Source: Pseudomonadota bacterium
GTDB lineage: Bacteria; Chloroflexota; UBA5177; JAJPKF01
NCBI GenBank assembly: GCA_021323865.1
Contig: JAJPKF010000006.1
Span: 28,833-92,832, forward strand
Length of the DNA: 64,000 nucleotides
Direction of reading: 5' to 3'
Part shown: in pieces, positions 36,365-45,377 of the stretch
Layout of the letters: each line of letters begins with the position of its first letter
How positions within the stretch are numbered: the stretch's first letter is position 1
Notes under the pieces: model-generated
What the model saw: the letters and a program-made list of their open reading frames with translations, nothing else
What the model was told of the DNA's origin: nothing
The model's database searches: none
Position numbers and translations under genes: made by a program

Positions 36365-37487
36365 CTATCCTCCGGAAGGGACGGGCGCGCGCCGCAGGTA
36401 GGCCTCGATGAAGGGGTCGAGGTCGCCGTTCAGCACCGCGTCGGCGGCCGACGTTTCGACACCAGACCGCAGGTCTTTCACCATGGTGTAGGGGTGCAGG
36501 ACGTAGGAGCGGATCTGGTTGCCCCAGCCGGCCTCGACATGCTCCCCTTTGAGACGCGCCTGTTCGGCCTGCCGCTCCTCGAGCTGCCGCTCCAGGAGGC
36601 GAGCCCGCAGGACGGTCATGGCCAGGTCGCGGTTCTGCAGCTGCGACCGCTCGTTCTGGCACGTCACGACGATGCCGCTGGGGATGTGGGTGATTCTGAC
36701 GGCCGACTCGGTCTTGTTGACATGCTGGCCGCCCGCGCCGGTGGACCGGTAGGTGTCGATGCGGAGATCGTCGGGATTGACGGCTAGCTCTTCGTCCGTC
36801 TCGGTGACGGGCATGACCTCCACGAGCGAGAAGCTGGTGTGGCGGCGGTGGGCGCTGTCGTAGGGCGAGAGGCGGACCAGGCGGTGAACGCCCCGCTCAG
36901 CACGCAGGTACCCGTAGGCGTAGGGACCGGAGATCTCCAGATCCGCGCTCTTGATCCCGGCCTCCTCCCCCTCGCTGATCTGCACGATGTCGACCTTGTA
37001 CTTGTGAGTCTCCGCCCAGCGGATGTACATGCGCATGAGCATCTGGGCCCAGTCCTGGGATTCCGTCCCCCCAGCGCCGGCGTGAATGGAGAGGATGGCA
37101 TCGTTCTCGGCGTAGTCGCCTGAGAGCAGAACCCGAAGGTCAAGCCGCTCCACCTCTCGGGAGATCTGGCCCGCCTCGGCGGTGACGTCAACCAGGAGCG
37201 AGTCGTCGTTCTCCGACTCGGTGAGATCGAGCAGATCGCCGAGATCGTGGATGCGGTGAGAGAGCCGGTCGGCTTCCTCCACCTCCCCGGCGAGACGGCT
37301 GAGCCGTGCCATGACCGCGGAGGCGGCCCGTGGCTCGTCCCAGAAGCCGGGCTCGGCGCTCTGGGCCTGCAGACGGCTCAGCTCGCGGCGGCGGCCCTCG
37401 ATGTCAAAGGTGCACCTTTAGCTGATCGAACTTGGTCGCATCGTCATGCAGGCGCAGCTTCAGGTCTTCCACGGATGTCTGGGTCAT
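36365..37487 (-). CDS. prfB: peptide chain release factor 2 (programmed +1 frameshift)
   Basis: The first 27 codons run from ATG 37487 ('MTQTSVEDLKLRLHDDATKF') to CTT, then meet an in-frame UGA. A +1 shift at CTTTGAC gives the second frame ('DIEGRRRELSRLQAQS') to 36365, for ~373 residues, normal for RF2. The GGQ motif is in 'RSTGAGGQHVNKTESAV'. The peptide anticodon region SPF, as usual for RF2, appears as 'RLSPYDSAHRR' (SPY). RF2 releases peptides at UGA and UAA, so low RF2 lets the ribosome shift at UGA and make more. Starts one base after the secA stop. Confidence 0.95.
37403..37409 (-). promoter_or_regulatory. prfB programmed +1 frameshift site
   Basis: CTTTGAC on the reverse strand, with UGA at 37404-37406. 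An SD-like AAAGGTG lies just upstream (about 37411-37417), at the short spacing known to push the ribosome forward at this site. Upstream and downstream frames both encode RF2 sequence, so the shift is required for a full protein. Confidence 0.93.
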
Positions 37488-37488
37488 C

Positions 37489-40116
37489 CTAGGCCGCCCG
37501 ACCGTGACAGAGCTTGTACTTCTTGCCACTCCCGCAGGGACAGGGCTCGTTCCGGCCGACCTTGCCGTTGACGGGCCGTCCGGCGCCACGCGGCAGAGGT
37601 TTTCCACGGCGGCCCGGCGCGGGGCTGGACTGACGCGTCGACGGCCCTGACTCGGGCTGCGGGCCGCCGACCATCTGGGGCTCTTGGTCGTCGGTCTGGA
37701 TGGTGATGGGACCGAAGAGGATATGGAAGATGTTGTGGGTGAGGCTGCGTCGGACCTGGGCCTGGAACTCGTCGAACATGTCGAAGGCCTTGCGCTTGTA
37801 GACCACCAGCGGGTCCTGCTGGCTGAAGGCGTGAAGCTGGGCCGCCTCGCGAAGCTCGTCCATGGCGTCGACATGCTGAATCCAGCCCTGGCTGAGGATC
37901 TGGAGGAGGACGTTGCGCTCGATCGCGCGAACGATCTCCTCGCCGACCGCTTCCTCCCGCTCCGCGTAGATCGCCTCGGCGGTGCTGAGGAGGTAGTCCT
38001 GCAGCTCCTCCTTCGAGAGCGTCTCCAGCATCTCGACGGTAAAGTCCGGGGGCGGCTGCGCCACCATGGCCGTGTAGGCGGAAATCAGGCCTTCCAGGTC
38101 CCATTCGTCGCTGTGGGTGCTGGCGCAGAAACCGGCCACCATCTCCGCGACCTCGTCGCGCATCAGGTTGACGACGGTGTCCCGCACAACCTCGCCTCGA
38201 AGGATGTCCTGGCGCTCCGCATAGACGATGTCGCGCTGTTTGCGAATGACGTCGTCGTATTCGACGAGATGCTTGCGGTAGTCGAAGTTGAAGCCCTCGA
38301 CCTTGGTCTGCGCGGACTCGATGGTCCGGCTGACCAAGTTGTGCTCAAGGGGCTCGTCGCCGGTCATGCCGAAGCGCTCCAGCAGGCCCTTGACGCGAGG
38401 ACCGACGAAGCGGCGCATCAGCTTGTCTTCCAGGGAAACAAAGAAACGAGACTCGCCCGGATCTCCCTGACGGCCGGAACGGCCGCGAAGCTGATTGTCG
38501 ATGCGGCGGGACTCATGACGCTCGGTGCCGACCACCGCCAGGCCGCCCAGCTCCCTGACGCCTTCGCCAAGGGTGATGTCGACGCCGCGGCCGGCCATGT
38601 TGGTGGCCACGGTCACGGCGCCCTTCTGCCCGGCGTTGGCGATGATGGTCGCCTCTCGCTCGTGCTGTTTGGCGTTCAGCACCTCATGGGGCACGCCTGC
38701 GCGAGTAAGGAGGGTGGACAGGATCTCGTTCATCTCGATCGAGGTGGTTCCCACCAGGACCGGCTGGCCGGCCTCATGCTTCTCCTTGATCGTCGCCACG
38801 ACGGCCTTGAACTTGGCCTCCTGGTCTCGATAGACGAGGTCGGAGTAGTCGGCCCGGACCATGGGCTGGTTGGTGGGAATGGCCACAACGTCGAGGCCGT
38901 AGATCTTGTGGAACTCTTCGGCCTCGGTCTCGGCCGTGCCGGTCATGCCGGCCAGCTTCTCGTACATGCGGAAGTAGTTCTGCAGGGTGATGGTGGCGTG
39001 AGTGACGTTCTCACGCTGGATGTTCACGCGCTCCTTGGCCTCGACCGCCTGATGGAGGCCGTCACTCCAGCGGCGTCCCGGCATGAGCCGGCCGGTGAAC
39101 TCGTCGACAATGATCACCTCGCCGTCCTGAACCACGTAATCCTTGTCTCGCTGGTAGAGCACCTGAGCGCGAACGGCCTGTTCGAGGTAGTTGACTAGCT
39201 GGAAGTTCTGCTCGTCGTAGATGTTGGTGATGCCGAGGGCGCGCTCCATCTTGCCGATGCCGGCCTCGGTGAGACTGACCGATCGAGCCTTCTCGTCGAC
39301 GGTATAGTCGGCATCGGGACGCAGCCGCGGCGCCAGTTGGGCGAAGGTGCGATACATCTCCGACGACTCTTCGGCCTCGCCGCTGATGATGAGCGGGGTT
39401 CGCGCCTCGTCGATCAGGATGTTGTCGACCTCGTCCACGATGGCGTAGTGCAGGTCGCGTTGCACCAGGTCCTCCAGATCGAAGGCCAGGTTGTCGCGCA
39501 GGTAGTCGAACCCAAACTCGCTGTTGGTCCCATAGGTGACGTGACAGGCGTAGGCGTCCTTGCGCGAGATGGGCGCGAGGTGCCGGAGCCGCTCATCTCC
39601 GGCCGACTCGTCGAGGTAGTCGGGATCGTAGCGGACCGACATGTCTCCGGCGATGGCCGCAGTGGTCATGCCCAGGGCATGAAAGATCTGGCCCATCCAG
39701 CCGCAGTCGCGACGGGCCAGATAGTCGTTGACGGTGACCAGATGGCAGCCCCTCCCCGTGAGGGCGTTGAGATAGAGGGCGGTGGTGGCGACGAGGGTCT
39801 TGCCTTCGCCGGTCTTCATCTCGGCGATCTTGCCCTCATGCAAGACGATGCCGCCCACGAGCTGGACATCGTAATGCCGGAGACCCAAGGTGCGCTTGCT
39901 GGCCTCGCGGACGGCGGCAAAGGCCTCCACCAGGAGATGGTCTAGGGACTCCCCGTCCTGGTAGCGGCCGATCAGCTCGGGAGTCTTGTCCCGAAGCTGC
40001 TGATCGGTAAGGGCCTCGAACTCGGGCTCGAGGTCGTTGATGGCGTCGACATCGGGCTGGACCCGACGAACATACCGGGTGTTTGGGTCACCGGCCAACC
40101 TTGTGAGAATGGACAT
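37489..40116 (-). CDS. secA: preprotein translocase ATPase SecA
   Basis: An 875-residue SecA with DEAD motor motifs: '[22 protein letters not shown]', '[20 protein letters not shown]', '[15 protein letters not shown]', '[14 protein letters not shown]' and '[17 protein letters not shown]'. The C-terminus keeps the zinc-binding SEC-C tail '[18 protein letters not shown]' after a Pro/Ser-rich linker. It drives export of unfolded proteins through SecYEG. The downstream neighbour is prfB, one base away, an arrangement common in Gram-positives. Confidence 0.97.
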   Translation of the reverse strand: MSILTRLAGDPNTRYVRRVQPDVDAINDLEPEFEALTDQQLRDKTPELIGRYQDGESLDHLLVEAFAAVREASKRTLGLRHYDVQLVGGIVLHEGKIAEMKTGEGKTLVATTALYLNALTGRGCHLVTVNDYLARRDCGWMGQIFHALGMTTAAIAGDMSVRYDPDYLDESAGDERLRHLAPISRKDAYACHVTYGTNSEFGFDYLRDNLAFDLEDLVQRDLHYAIVDEVDNILIDEARTPLIISGEAEESSEMYRTFAQLAPRLRPDADYTVDEKARSVSLTEAGIGKMERALGITNIYDEQNFQLVNYLEQAVRAQVLYQRDKDYVVQDGEVIIVDEFTGRLMPGRRWSDGLHQAVEAKERVNIQRENVTHATITLQNYFRMYEKLAGMTGTAETEAEEFHKIYGLDVVAIPTNQPMVRADYSDLVYRDQEAKFKAVVATIKEKHEAGQPVLVGTTSIEMNEILSTLLTRAGVPHEVLNAKQHEREATIIANAGQKGAVTVATNMAGRGVDITLGEGVRELGGLAVVGTERHESRRIDNQLRGRSGRQGDPGESRFFVSLEDKLMRRFVGPRVKGLLERFGMTGDEPLEHNLVSRTIESAQTKVEGFNFDYRKHLVEYDDVIRKQRDIVYAERQDILRGEVVRDTVVNLMRDEVAEMVAGFCASTHSDEWDLEGLISAYTAMVAQPPPDFTVEMLETLSKEELQDYLLSTAEAIYAEREEAVGEEIVRAIERNVLLQILSQGWIQHVDAMDELREAAQLHAFSQQDPLVVYKRKAFDMFDEFQAQVRRSLTHNIFHILFGPITIQTDDQEPQMVGGPQPESGPSTRQSSPAPGRRGKPLPRGAGRPVNGKVGRNEPCPCGSGKKYKLCHGRAA

Positions 40117-40242
40117 GATACCTAACGAGTCGGCTGAAGTGGCGGCATCGGATGAACGGCTCTAGGCCGTCATCTGACAAAAAGCACCGCCGCTCCGGCC
40201 TGGCGGCCCTCGACGGCGATGCTCTGCGAGGATTCTACCATT

Positions 40243-40632
40243 TCAGGCCTGGTTATGAGGAGAAATCGCCTCTCCCATCCACTCCGAGAGGCGGCCCAAC
40301 AGAAACTGGAGATAGGTGAGATTGGCCTGGTCCGTGGTTCGTATGAGCACCAGCCCATCGGCCGAAAGTTGCCGCAGGACGAAGGTCTCCCGAGGCGTTT
40401 CCAGCATCAGTCCGCGGGGGCCGGTGACTTCCGCCACCTCCAGAAGGCGCGCCGCCGACTGCAGAGCATGGTTGCCCAGGGCGGCAAGCGCCTCGAGGTC
40501 GTCGCCGGCGCTGGAACGGCCATGAATCAAGAGGCCATCACGGGTTGCGAGCAGGATGGCCCGAACTCCGTAGACGTCCATGAATCGATCGAGGACGTTC
40601 GTGATTTCCTCGGGCGACGCGGAGCTGGGCAT
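40243..40632 (-). CDS. roadblock/LC7-domain protein
   Basis: A 129-residue protein matching the roadblock/LC7 fold: helix 'ITNVLDRFMDVYGVRAILLATRDGLLIHG', central helix 'EALAALGNHALQSAARLLEVA', and strands 'GLMLETPRETFVLRQLSADGLVLIRT'. Such proteins (MglB-like) usually pair with a small Ras-like GTPase (MglA). No MglA-like gene is adjacent. It is divergent from the gene at 40687 with a shared -10 region. Confidence 0.75.
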   Translation of the reverse strand: MPSSASPEEITNVLDRFMDVYGVRAILLATRDGLLIHGRSSAGDDLEALAALGNHALQSAARLLEVAEVTGPRGLMLETPRETFVLRQLSADGLVLIRTTDQANLTYLQFLLGRLSEWMGEAISPHNQA

Positions 40633-40660
40633 GTGCCGACCTTGCGCTGCGGTTCGCGAT

Positions 40661-40670
40661 TAGTATAGTC
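40661..40670. promoter_or_regulatory. overlapping divergent -10 boxes
   Basis: TAGTATAGTC holds TATAGT (40664-40669) on the forward strand and TATACT (40663-40668) on the reverse. One could serve the gene at 40687 (11-19 bp away), the other the roadblock gene whose ATG is 30 bp away. -35 elements are not clear. Confidence 0.35.
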
Positions 40671-40686
40671 ATCCGGGGAATGCGGT

Positions 40687-40971
40687 ATGGGATCGAGACG
40701 AGCAGCCGGCGGAGCCGCCGCCCTCCTGCAGGAGGCGCATGCGATCGAGGTGCTTCTCGACGAGATCGTTCCCGACGAGCGCGACGTCGAGCACTACTGG
40801 GACGTCTCGACGCGACTGATCAATCTCGTCCTGAGTCTGGAGACGCTGGCGGGGATCCGTGCCGGTGAGGACGACCTGGCTCCGGCCCGAGCCGAGCTTT
40901 CGGCCATCGAGTCGGCCATTGCCGATATGGCGTCGCACACGGGATGGCCAGAGGCCGCGGACTCATGGTGA
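40687..40971 (+). CDS. small helical protein, function unknown
   Basis: A 94-residue, acidic, probably helical protein ('HAIEVLLDEIVPDERDVEHYW', 'LINLVLSLETLAGIRAGEDD'). ATG 40687; another ATG at 40680 is out of frame. Codon-position GC is high and the frame is clean, supporting a real gene. No motif recognised. Confidence 0.5.
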   Translation: MGSRRAAGGAAALLQEAHAIEVLLDEIVPDERDVEHYWDVSTRLINLVLSLETLAGIRAGEDDLAPARAELSAIESAIADMASHTGWPEAADSW

Positions 40972-40985
40972 CTTCCGCGTGGTGG

Positions 40986-41354
40986 CTAGGAAGCTCGGGC
41001 CGACTCGGCCTGTTCTCGCTCACGCTCCTGGCGCAGAGCCGTGCGGTGGCTCAGGCCGTCACGCCAGCAGCGCAGCTCGCTGAGCATGCAGACGTGCTGC
41101 TCCTCGACGGTCTCGGGGGGCGTTTCTCGGAGACAGTAGATCTCATAGAGGACCACCTCCCGCCCGACTGCCCGGATGGGGTCCGGGGCAACCCAGTTCT
41201 CGCGATAGAAGGGGCAGGCCCCCTCGTGGCGGCGGAAGCGGCGCTGATCGCGGATCAATGGGACTTGGAAACGCGCGACATGGTGCCGAATTCTAGCAAT
41301 TCGACCCTCCAATTTCGAAATGCACCGGCGGTGCTCGTGGCCTATCGGCGGCAT
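40986..41354 (-). CDS. small Cys-containing protein, function unknown
   Basis: Up to 122 residues; the convincing part starts near 'QVPLIRDQRRFRRHEGACPFYR'. Cys residues in 'CPFYRENWV', 'EIYCLRETPPETVEEQHVCMLSELRCWR' are spaced like a metal or Fe-S site. I have seen this pattern in small unannotated proteins of soil lineages but cannot name a family. The start is uncertain. It is convergent with the gene at 40687, 15 bp apart. Confidence 0.5.
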   Translation of the reverse strand: MPPIGHEHRRCISKLEGRIARIRHHVARFQVPLIRDQRRFRRHEGACPFYRENWVAPDPIRAVGREVVLYEIYCLRETPPETVEEQHVCMLSELRCWRDGLSHRTALRQEREREQAESARAS

Positions 41355-41755
41355 CCTTCAGCGGCTGGTCTCAGCCGCGGGAGGAACACCCGGAAGCGAT
41401 CGGACAGGCATGGCGGGGCCGCCGCGGGGTCGTATCGGCGGTGCTGCCGAGGGGATCTGAATCCAGCGTCGGCCCCAACCTGTGGGCGGCCGCGCCCCCA
41501 TCTGGTTTCTGCTGGCCAGGTATCCGCCCCGGTGCTGCCGTGTCGAATCTATTGGTGTGCCGACTCTGTCGGCGATTGGATCCTGGTCGCCGGCAGCGTC
41601 TGCCTGCTCGGCATCCCCTCTTGTATCTGGAAGCGACGAGCCCTCAGTCGGCGCTCGTGTTCAACGCGGTGCTTATGTGGGCCTATGAGACGCGGACAGC
41701 CGACAGGGGGTAGTGGGCGGATCGGGTGGTCTGCGTCGCTCGCTGTGGGACCGGG
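41355..41755. other. 401-bp region without a supported gene
   Basis: Short frames exist on both strands (for example 41441-41713, forward) but none has a ribosome site or a recognisable fold. No tRNA, terminator or repeat seen. It may contain the start region of the 40986-41354 gene. Confidence 0.4.
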
Positions 41756-42679
41756 TCAGAACCCCATGACCCGGAGCAGCTCTCGCACGGCATCCGCGGA
41801 CTTCTGCAGCGCAGCTCCGTCCTCATCGCCGAGATCGAACTCCACGATCCGCTCGACTCCGCCGGACCCGAGCACCACGGGCACGCCCAGGTACACGTCG
41901 CGCTGTCCGTATTCGCCTGAGAGGTAGACCGACGCGCCCAGCAGGCGTCGCTCGTCCCACAGGATCGAGTCGACCATGTCGAGGAACGCTGCTGCCGGAG
42001 CATAGTAGGCGCTCCGGCCCAGAAGATTCACGACCTCGGCTCCCCCGTCCCGAGTTCTGCGCACCAGCCGGTCGATGGTGGCCGGATCCATGAGCTGGGG
42101 CAGCGGAACGCCGTTGACAGTGGTGAAGCCGGGAAGGGGCACCATCTGATCCCCGTGGCCGCCGAGCACGAGGGCGGTCACGTCCTTTACGGAAACGCCC
42201 AACTCGGCGGCGATGAAGGTTCGGAAGCGCGCCGAATCGAGCACGCCGGCCTGCCCGATGACCCGGCGAGGCTCGAATCCCGTTTCCTTCATGGCCAGAT
42301 AGGCCATCGCGTCCAGCGGATTGGTCATGATCAGGACCAGGCTGCTGGGGCAGAGGGTTCTGACATGCCCCATGACTTCGCGGATGATCTCCGCATTGAC
42401 ACGGACCAGGTCGTCGCGGCTCATGCCCGGCTTGCGGGGAAGGCCGGCGGTGACGAGCACCAGATCCGAGCCCTCGATGTCCTCGTAGCGGTTGGACCCG
42501 CGAACCTGGGCATCGAAGCCGACGATTGGCCCGCACTGGGAGATGTCGAGCGCCACGCCCTGGGGCAGGTTCTCCACCACGTCGACCAATAGGATGTCGG
42601 CGTAGTTGCGTTCGGCGAGCGCCCGCGCGGTGGATGCGCCGACCGCGCCCGCCCCGATGATGCTGATGCTGCGTCGCAT
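41756..42679 (-). CDS. mdh: malate dehydrogenase (LDH-like type)
   Basis: A 307-residue NAD-dependent 2-hydroxyacid dehydrogenase of the LDH/MDH superfamily. The nucleotide-binding motif is 'ISIIGAGAVGASTARALAE'. The specificity loop reads 'TAGLPRKPGMSRDDLVRVNA': Arg at the position where LDH has Gln selects dicarboxylic malate/oxaloacetate. The catalytic His is in 'LVLGGHGDQMVPLP'. A TCA-cycle enzyme. Confidence 0.93.
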   Translation of the reverse strand: MRRSISIIGAGAVGASTARALAERNYADILLVDVVENLPQGVALDISQCGPIVGFDAQVRGSNRYEDIEGSDLVLVTAGLPRKPGMSRDDLVRVNAEIIREVMGHVRTLCPSSLVLIMTNPLDAMAYLAMKETGFEPRRVIGQAGVLDSARFRTFIAAELGVSVKDVTALVLGGHGDQMVPLPGFTTVNGVPLPQLMDPATIDRLVRRTRDGGAEVVNLLGRSAYYAPAAAFLDMVDSILWDERRLLGASVYLSGEYGQRDVYLGVPVVLGSGGVERIVEFDLGDEDGAALQKSADAVRELLRVMGF

Positions 42680-42744
42680 GAAGCTTCTCCTCCTCCCAGG
42701 TTGGCGGCCATTCGATTCTGCATCCCCGACGCCGGTCGGGCCGG

Positions 42745-43773
42745 CTACGTGCCCTTGTTGCCGTCCAGGACCCGGGCATATGCGTCGAGGTAGCCATCCG
42801 TCATGGCTGCCACCGAGAAGCGCTCTTCCACCCGCTTCCGGCAGGCGGCGCGGCTGATGCGGCCGATCTGGCCTACGGCCTCCACTGCCGCTTCGACGTC
42901 GGGAACCACGAAACCAGTCTCGCCATCGGCGACGACCTCGGACACGGACCCAAGATCGATGCCGATAACCGGTGTGCCGGTGGCCATGGACTCGGCCATG
43001 GCCAGACCGAAGCGCTCCGGTATGGTCGTCAGGTGCAGGCTCGCCAGCGCGCCACCCAGGAGCTGATCGCGCTCCACGGGACCGACCGGTCCCTCGAATC
43101 GGATCTGCCGGCCGTCCAGGTGCGGCTCGATCTCCTGCCGAAAGTAGTCCTCATCCTGGATGATGCCGGCGATGCGAAGCTCCCGGTCGGTTTGGCGCGC
43201 CACCTCTATGGCGAGGTGCACGCCCTTGTCCGGATGTATCCGCCCCACGAACGCCAGGTATGTCCGAGGCCTGGGACAAAAGGTGAAATCTTCGAGCTTA
43301 ATGCCGTTATAGACGGTGCGCACGTAGGGCAGGTGGGGGTCTCGGTCGGCGTCGCTGATGGACACAAAGAAGGTCTCGCGGTACTTCCGGTAGACCAGGC
43401 GATATTGATCGATGGAGAATCCATGCACCGTAGTGAGCATGGGCGTGGAAATGAGACGGCTGTAGGTGAGCGGCATGAAATCGAAGCTGTTGTGGATCAG
43501 GTCGAAGCCCGACGCCTGTTCCATGGCCTGGGAGATGTGCAGGTATTCCCAGACCTTGGGGTCGAGGTTGGCATCCTCCTCCCAGGCGTATGGCGCCACC
43601 GCCGCCAGCCTGCCTGCGGTGAGTGAGTCCCGGGTTGCAAACAGGGTGACATCAATGTTGCGCCTGATCAATTCCTCGGCGAGGTTTGTGACCACTGTTT
43701 CCCAGGCGCCGTAGTGTCGTGGTGGCGTCCGCCAAGAGATCGGTCCAAGGATTGCAAGTCGAATGGAAGTCAT
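42745..43773 (-). CDS. glycosyltransferase family 4
   Basis: 342 residues from ATG 43773. GT-B fold: N-terminal 'LAILGPISWRTPPRHYGAWETVV', linker 'FVGRIHPDKGVHLAIEVA' at the start of the donor domain, and the EX7E motif 'ERFGLAMAESMATGTPVIG'. GT4 enzymes are retaining and use NDP-sugars. The H-Y-G-G-type 'P.RHYGAWE' resembles trehalose/glycogen or glycolipid-type GT4 members. Substrate unknown. The GGAGG directly touches the ATG, so an alternative start a few codons on cannot be excluded. Confidence 0.85.
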   Translation of the reverse strand: MTSIRLAILGPISWRTPPRHYGAWETVVTNLAEELIRRNIDVTLFATRDSLTAGRLAAVAPYAWEEDANLDPKVWEYLHISQAMEQASGFDLIHNSFDFMPLTYSRLISTPMLTTVHGFSIDQYRLVYRKYRETFFVSISDADRDPHLPYVRTVYNGIKLEDFTFCPRPRTYLAFVGRIHPDKGVHLAIEVARQTDRELRIAGIIQDEDYFRQEIEPHLDGRQIRFEGPVGPVERDQLLGGALASLHLTTIPERFGLAMAESMATGTPVIGIDLGSVSEVVADGETGFVVPDVEAAVEAVGQIGRISRAACRKRVEERFSVAAMTDGYLDAYARVLDGNKGT

Positions 43774-43829
43774 CCTCCCGGCCCTCGGCAGCACACGTCC
43801 GCCCCGCCGACCGATTCTAGGGACCAACC

Positions 43830-43835
43830 TATAAT
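43830..43835 (+). promoter_or_regulatory. -10 box before lspA-rluD
   Basis: A perfect TATAAT 95 bp before the lspA ATG. CCGACC at 43807-43812 (17-bp spacing) is a weak -35. It would serve lspA and the overlapping rluD. Confidence 0.4.
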
Positions 43836-43929
43836 CTTCTGTAGCTGAAGGGCTGAAGTCTGTCCAGCTCCGTGATGGCGCCGCGATGCCGGCCGGGAGC
43901 CCTGGCAAGCCCCCACAGGAAGAGAACGC

Positions 43930-44442
43930 ATGGATAGCCTGCGAGGAGGCCCGAGTGCGGCCGCCTCAACACTCGGCCGGTACCTCCCGCTCATGAGCGT
44001 GGCCGCCCTGGTCCTGGTGATCGACCAATGGACCAAGGCGGTGGTTACAGGCTACGTCAACGCCCGGGGTGGCGCGCCCGTGCCCATTCTCGGCGGCGAC
44101 GTGCTGATCGATCTGGTGCACAACACCGGAGCCGCGTTCGGAGTGCTGCCCAATCAGACGGTGCTGTTCATCGTCATCGCCATGGCCATCGTCACGGCTC
44201 TGATGCTGTCCTACCGGCGGCTGGCGCAGGGCCCGATGGCGCTCCGACTCGGTCTCGGTCTCATCCTCGGAGGCGCTCTCGGCAATTTGGCCGACCGGGT
44301 TCGGTTTGGCTATGTCGTGGACTTCATCGACGTTCGTTGGTGGCCGGTGTTCAACCTAGCCGACAGCTGTATTGTCATCGGAGTCATACTCCTGGTGGTC
44401 ACCCTGACGCTGCAAGTCGAACGGCGGGTCGAGCAGACCTGA
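43930..44442 (+). CDS. lspA: lipoprotein signal peptidase
   Basis: A 170-residue four-helix membrane protease. The two catalytic Asp motifs are 'GGALGNLADRVRFGYVVDFIDV' and 'FNLADSCIVIG'; 'VHNTGAAFGVL' and the N-terminal 'VIDQWTKAVV' are also family marks. It cleaves prolipoprotein signal peptides after Lgt has added diacylglycerol. Substrates in the window include the lipobox protein at 18908. AGGAAGAG precedes the ATG. Confidence 0.94.
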   Translation: MDSLRGGPSAAASTLGRYLPLMSVAALVLVIDQWTKAVVTGYVNARGGAPVPILGGDVLIDLVHNTGAAFGVLPNQTVLFIVIAMAIVTALMLSYRRLAQGPMALRLGLGLILGGALGNLADRVRFGYVVDFIDVRWWPVFNLADSCIVIGVILLVVTLTLQVERRVEQT

Positions 44443-45365
44443 CGCCGATCCGGAAGATCCGTATCGATGCTCGAGATGCGGGACGACGGCTGGACCATGT
44501 CGTCGCCGAATCGGTCGAGGGTCTGTCCCGGGCGCTTGGTCAGAAGCTGATCCGCGACGGGTTGGTGACCGTCAACGGCGAGGCGGCCCGCCCCTCGACG
44601 CGAGTGCTGGCCGGCGACACGGTGCGCGTGAAGGCCCAGGTGCCGCCAAGCTTGAACGCGGCGCCCGAGCATCTCGATTTGCAGATCGTCTACGAGGACG
44701 AATCGCTGGCCGTGATCGACAAGCCGGCCGGCCTCGTCGTGCATCCCGCCGCGGGGCATGCATCGGGGACGCTGGTCAATGCCTTGGTGTCTCGGTACCC
44801 GCACCTGGAGGCTGCCGGGAGCGCTCGACCCGGCATCGTCCACCGGCTCGACAAGGACACCTCGGGACTCATGGTGGTTGCCCTCAGTCCCCAGGCCCAG
44901 CTCCATCTGGCCGATCAGCTCCGCCGGCGCACCATGCACCGAACCTATACGGCCCTGGTGTGGGGACGTTTGGAGCCGGAGCGGGCCATGATCGACGTTC
45001 CCATCGGCCGCGATCCGTCGGGAAGGCGGCGCATGGCCGCCGGTCCACGGTCCATCGCCGCCCGGGACGCCCGGACGCGTTACCGCGTTCTGCAGTATCT
45101 TTCCGAATTCAGCCTCTTGGAGGTGGATCTGGAGACGGGCCGCACCCACCAGATTCGCGTGCATCTCGCCTACGTCGGTCACCCGATCGTCGGCGATGGG
45201 ACCTATGCGAATCGTCCCTGGGCTGATCTCAACCGGCAGTTTCTCCACGCGTCGAAGCTGGAGCTGCAGCATCCGACAACGAGTGATGGGATGACCTTCA
45301 CCGCGCCTTTGCCGCGCGAGCTGACGACATTCTTGGACGCCGCGCGGCGGGTTACTCCGGACTGA
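44438..45365 (+). CDS. rluD: RluD-family 23S rRNA pseudouridine synthase
   Basis: About 308 residues: an S4 RNA-binding domain ('GRRLDHVVAESVEGLSRALGQKLIRDGLVTVNG') followed by the synthase domain with the catalytic Asp in 'ARPGIVHRLDKDTSGLMVVA' and 'LETGRTHQIRVHLAYVGHPIVGD'. The start is unclear: the frame has no ATG, GTG or TTG between the lspA stop and the S4 domain; CTG 44438 overlaps the lspA stop (CTGA), and GTG/TTG codons lie ~100 bp further upstream inside lspA. Translation coupled to lspA is likely, as in many Gram-positives. Confidence 0.9.
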
Positions 45366-45377
45366 GGACCGGCCGGC

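Noticed and set aside
37684..39198. A 504-codon open frame on the forward strand
   Set aside because: It lies fully opposite secA, has Val/Asp/Gly-rich low-information composition typical of antisense frames in GC-rich DNA, and shows no motif.
41441..41713. A 90-codon forward frame with a CxxC
   Set aside because: No ribosome site, no fold, and all three forward frames are open over the same stretch, as expected for GC-rich non-coding DNA.
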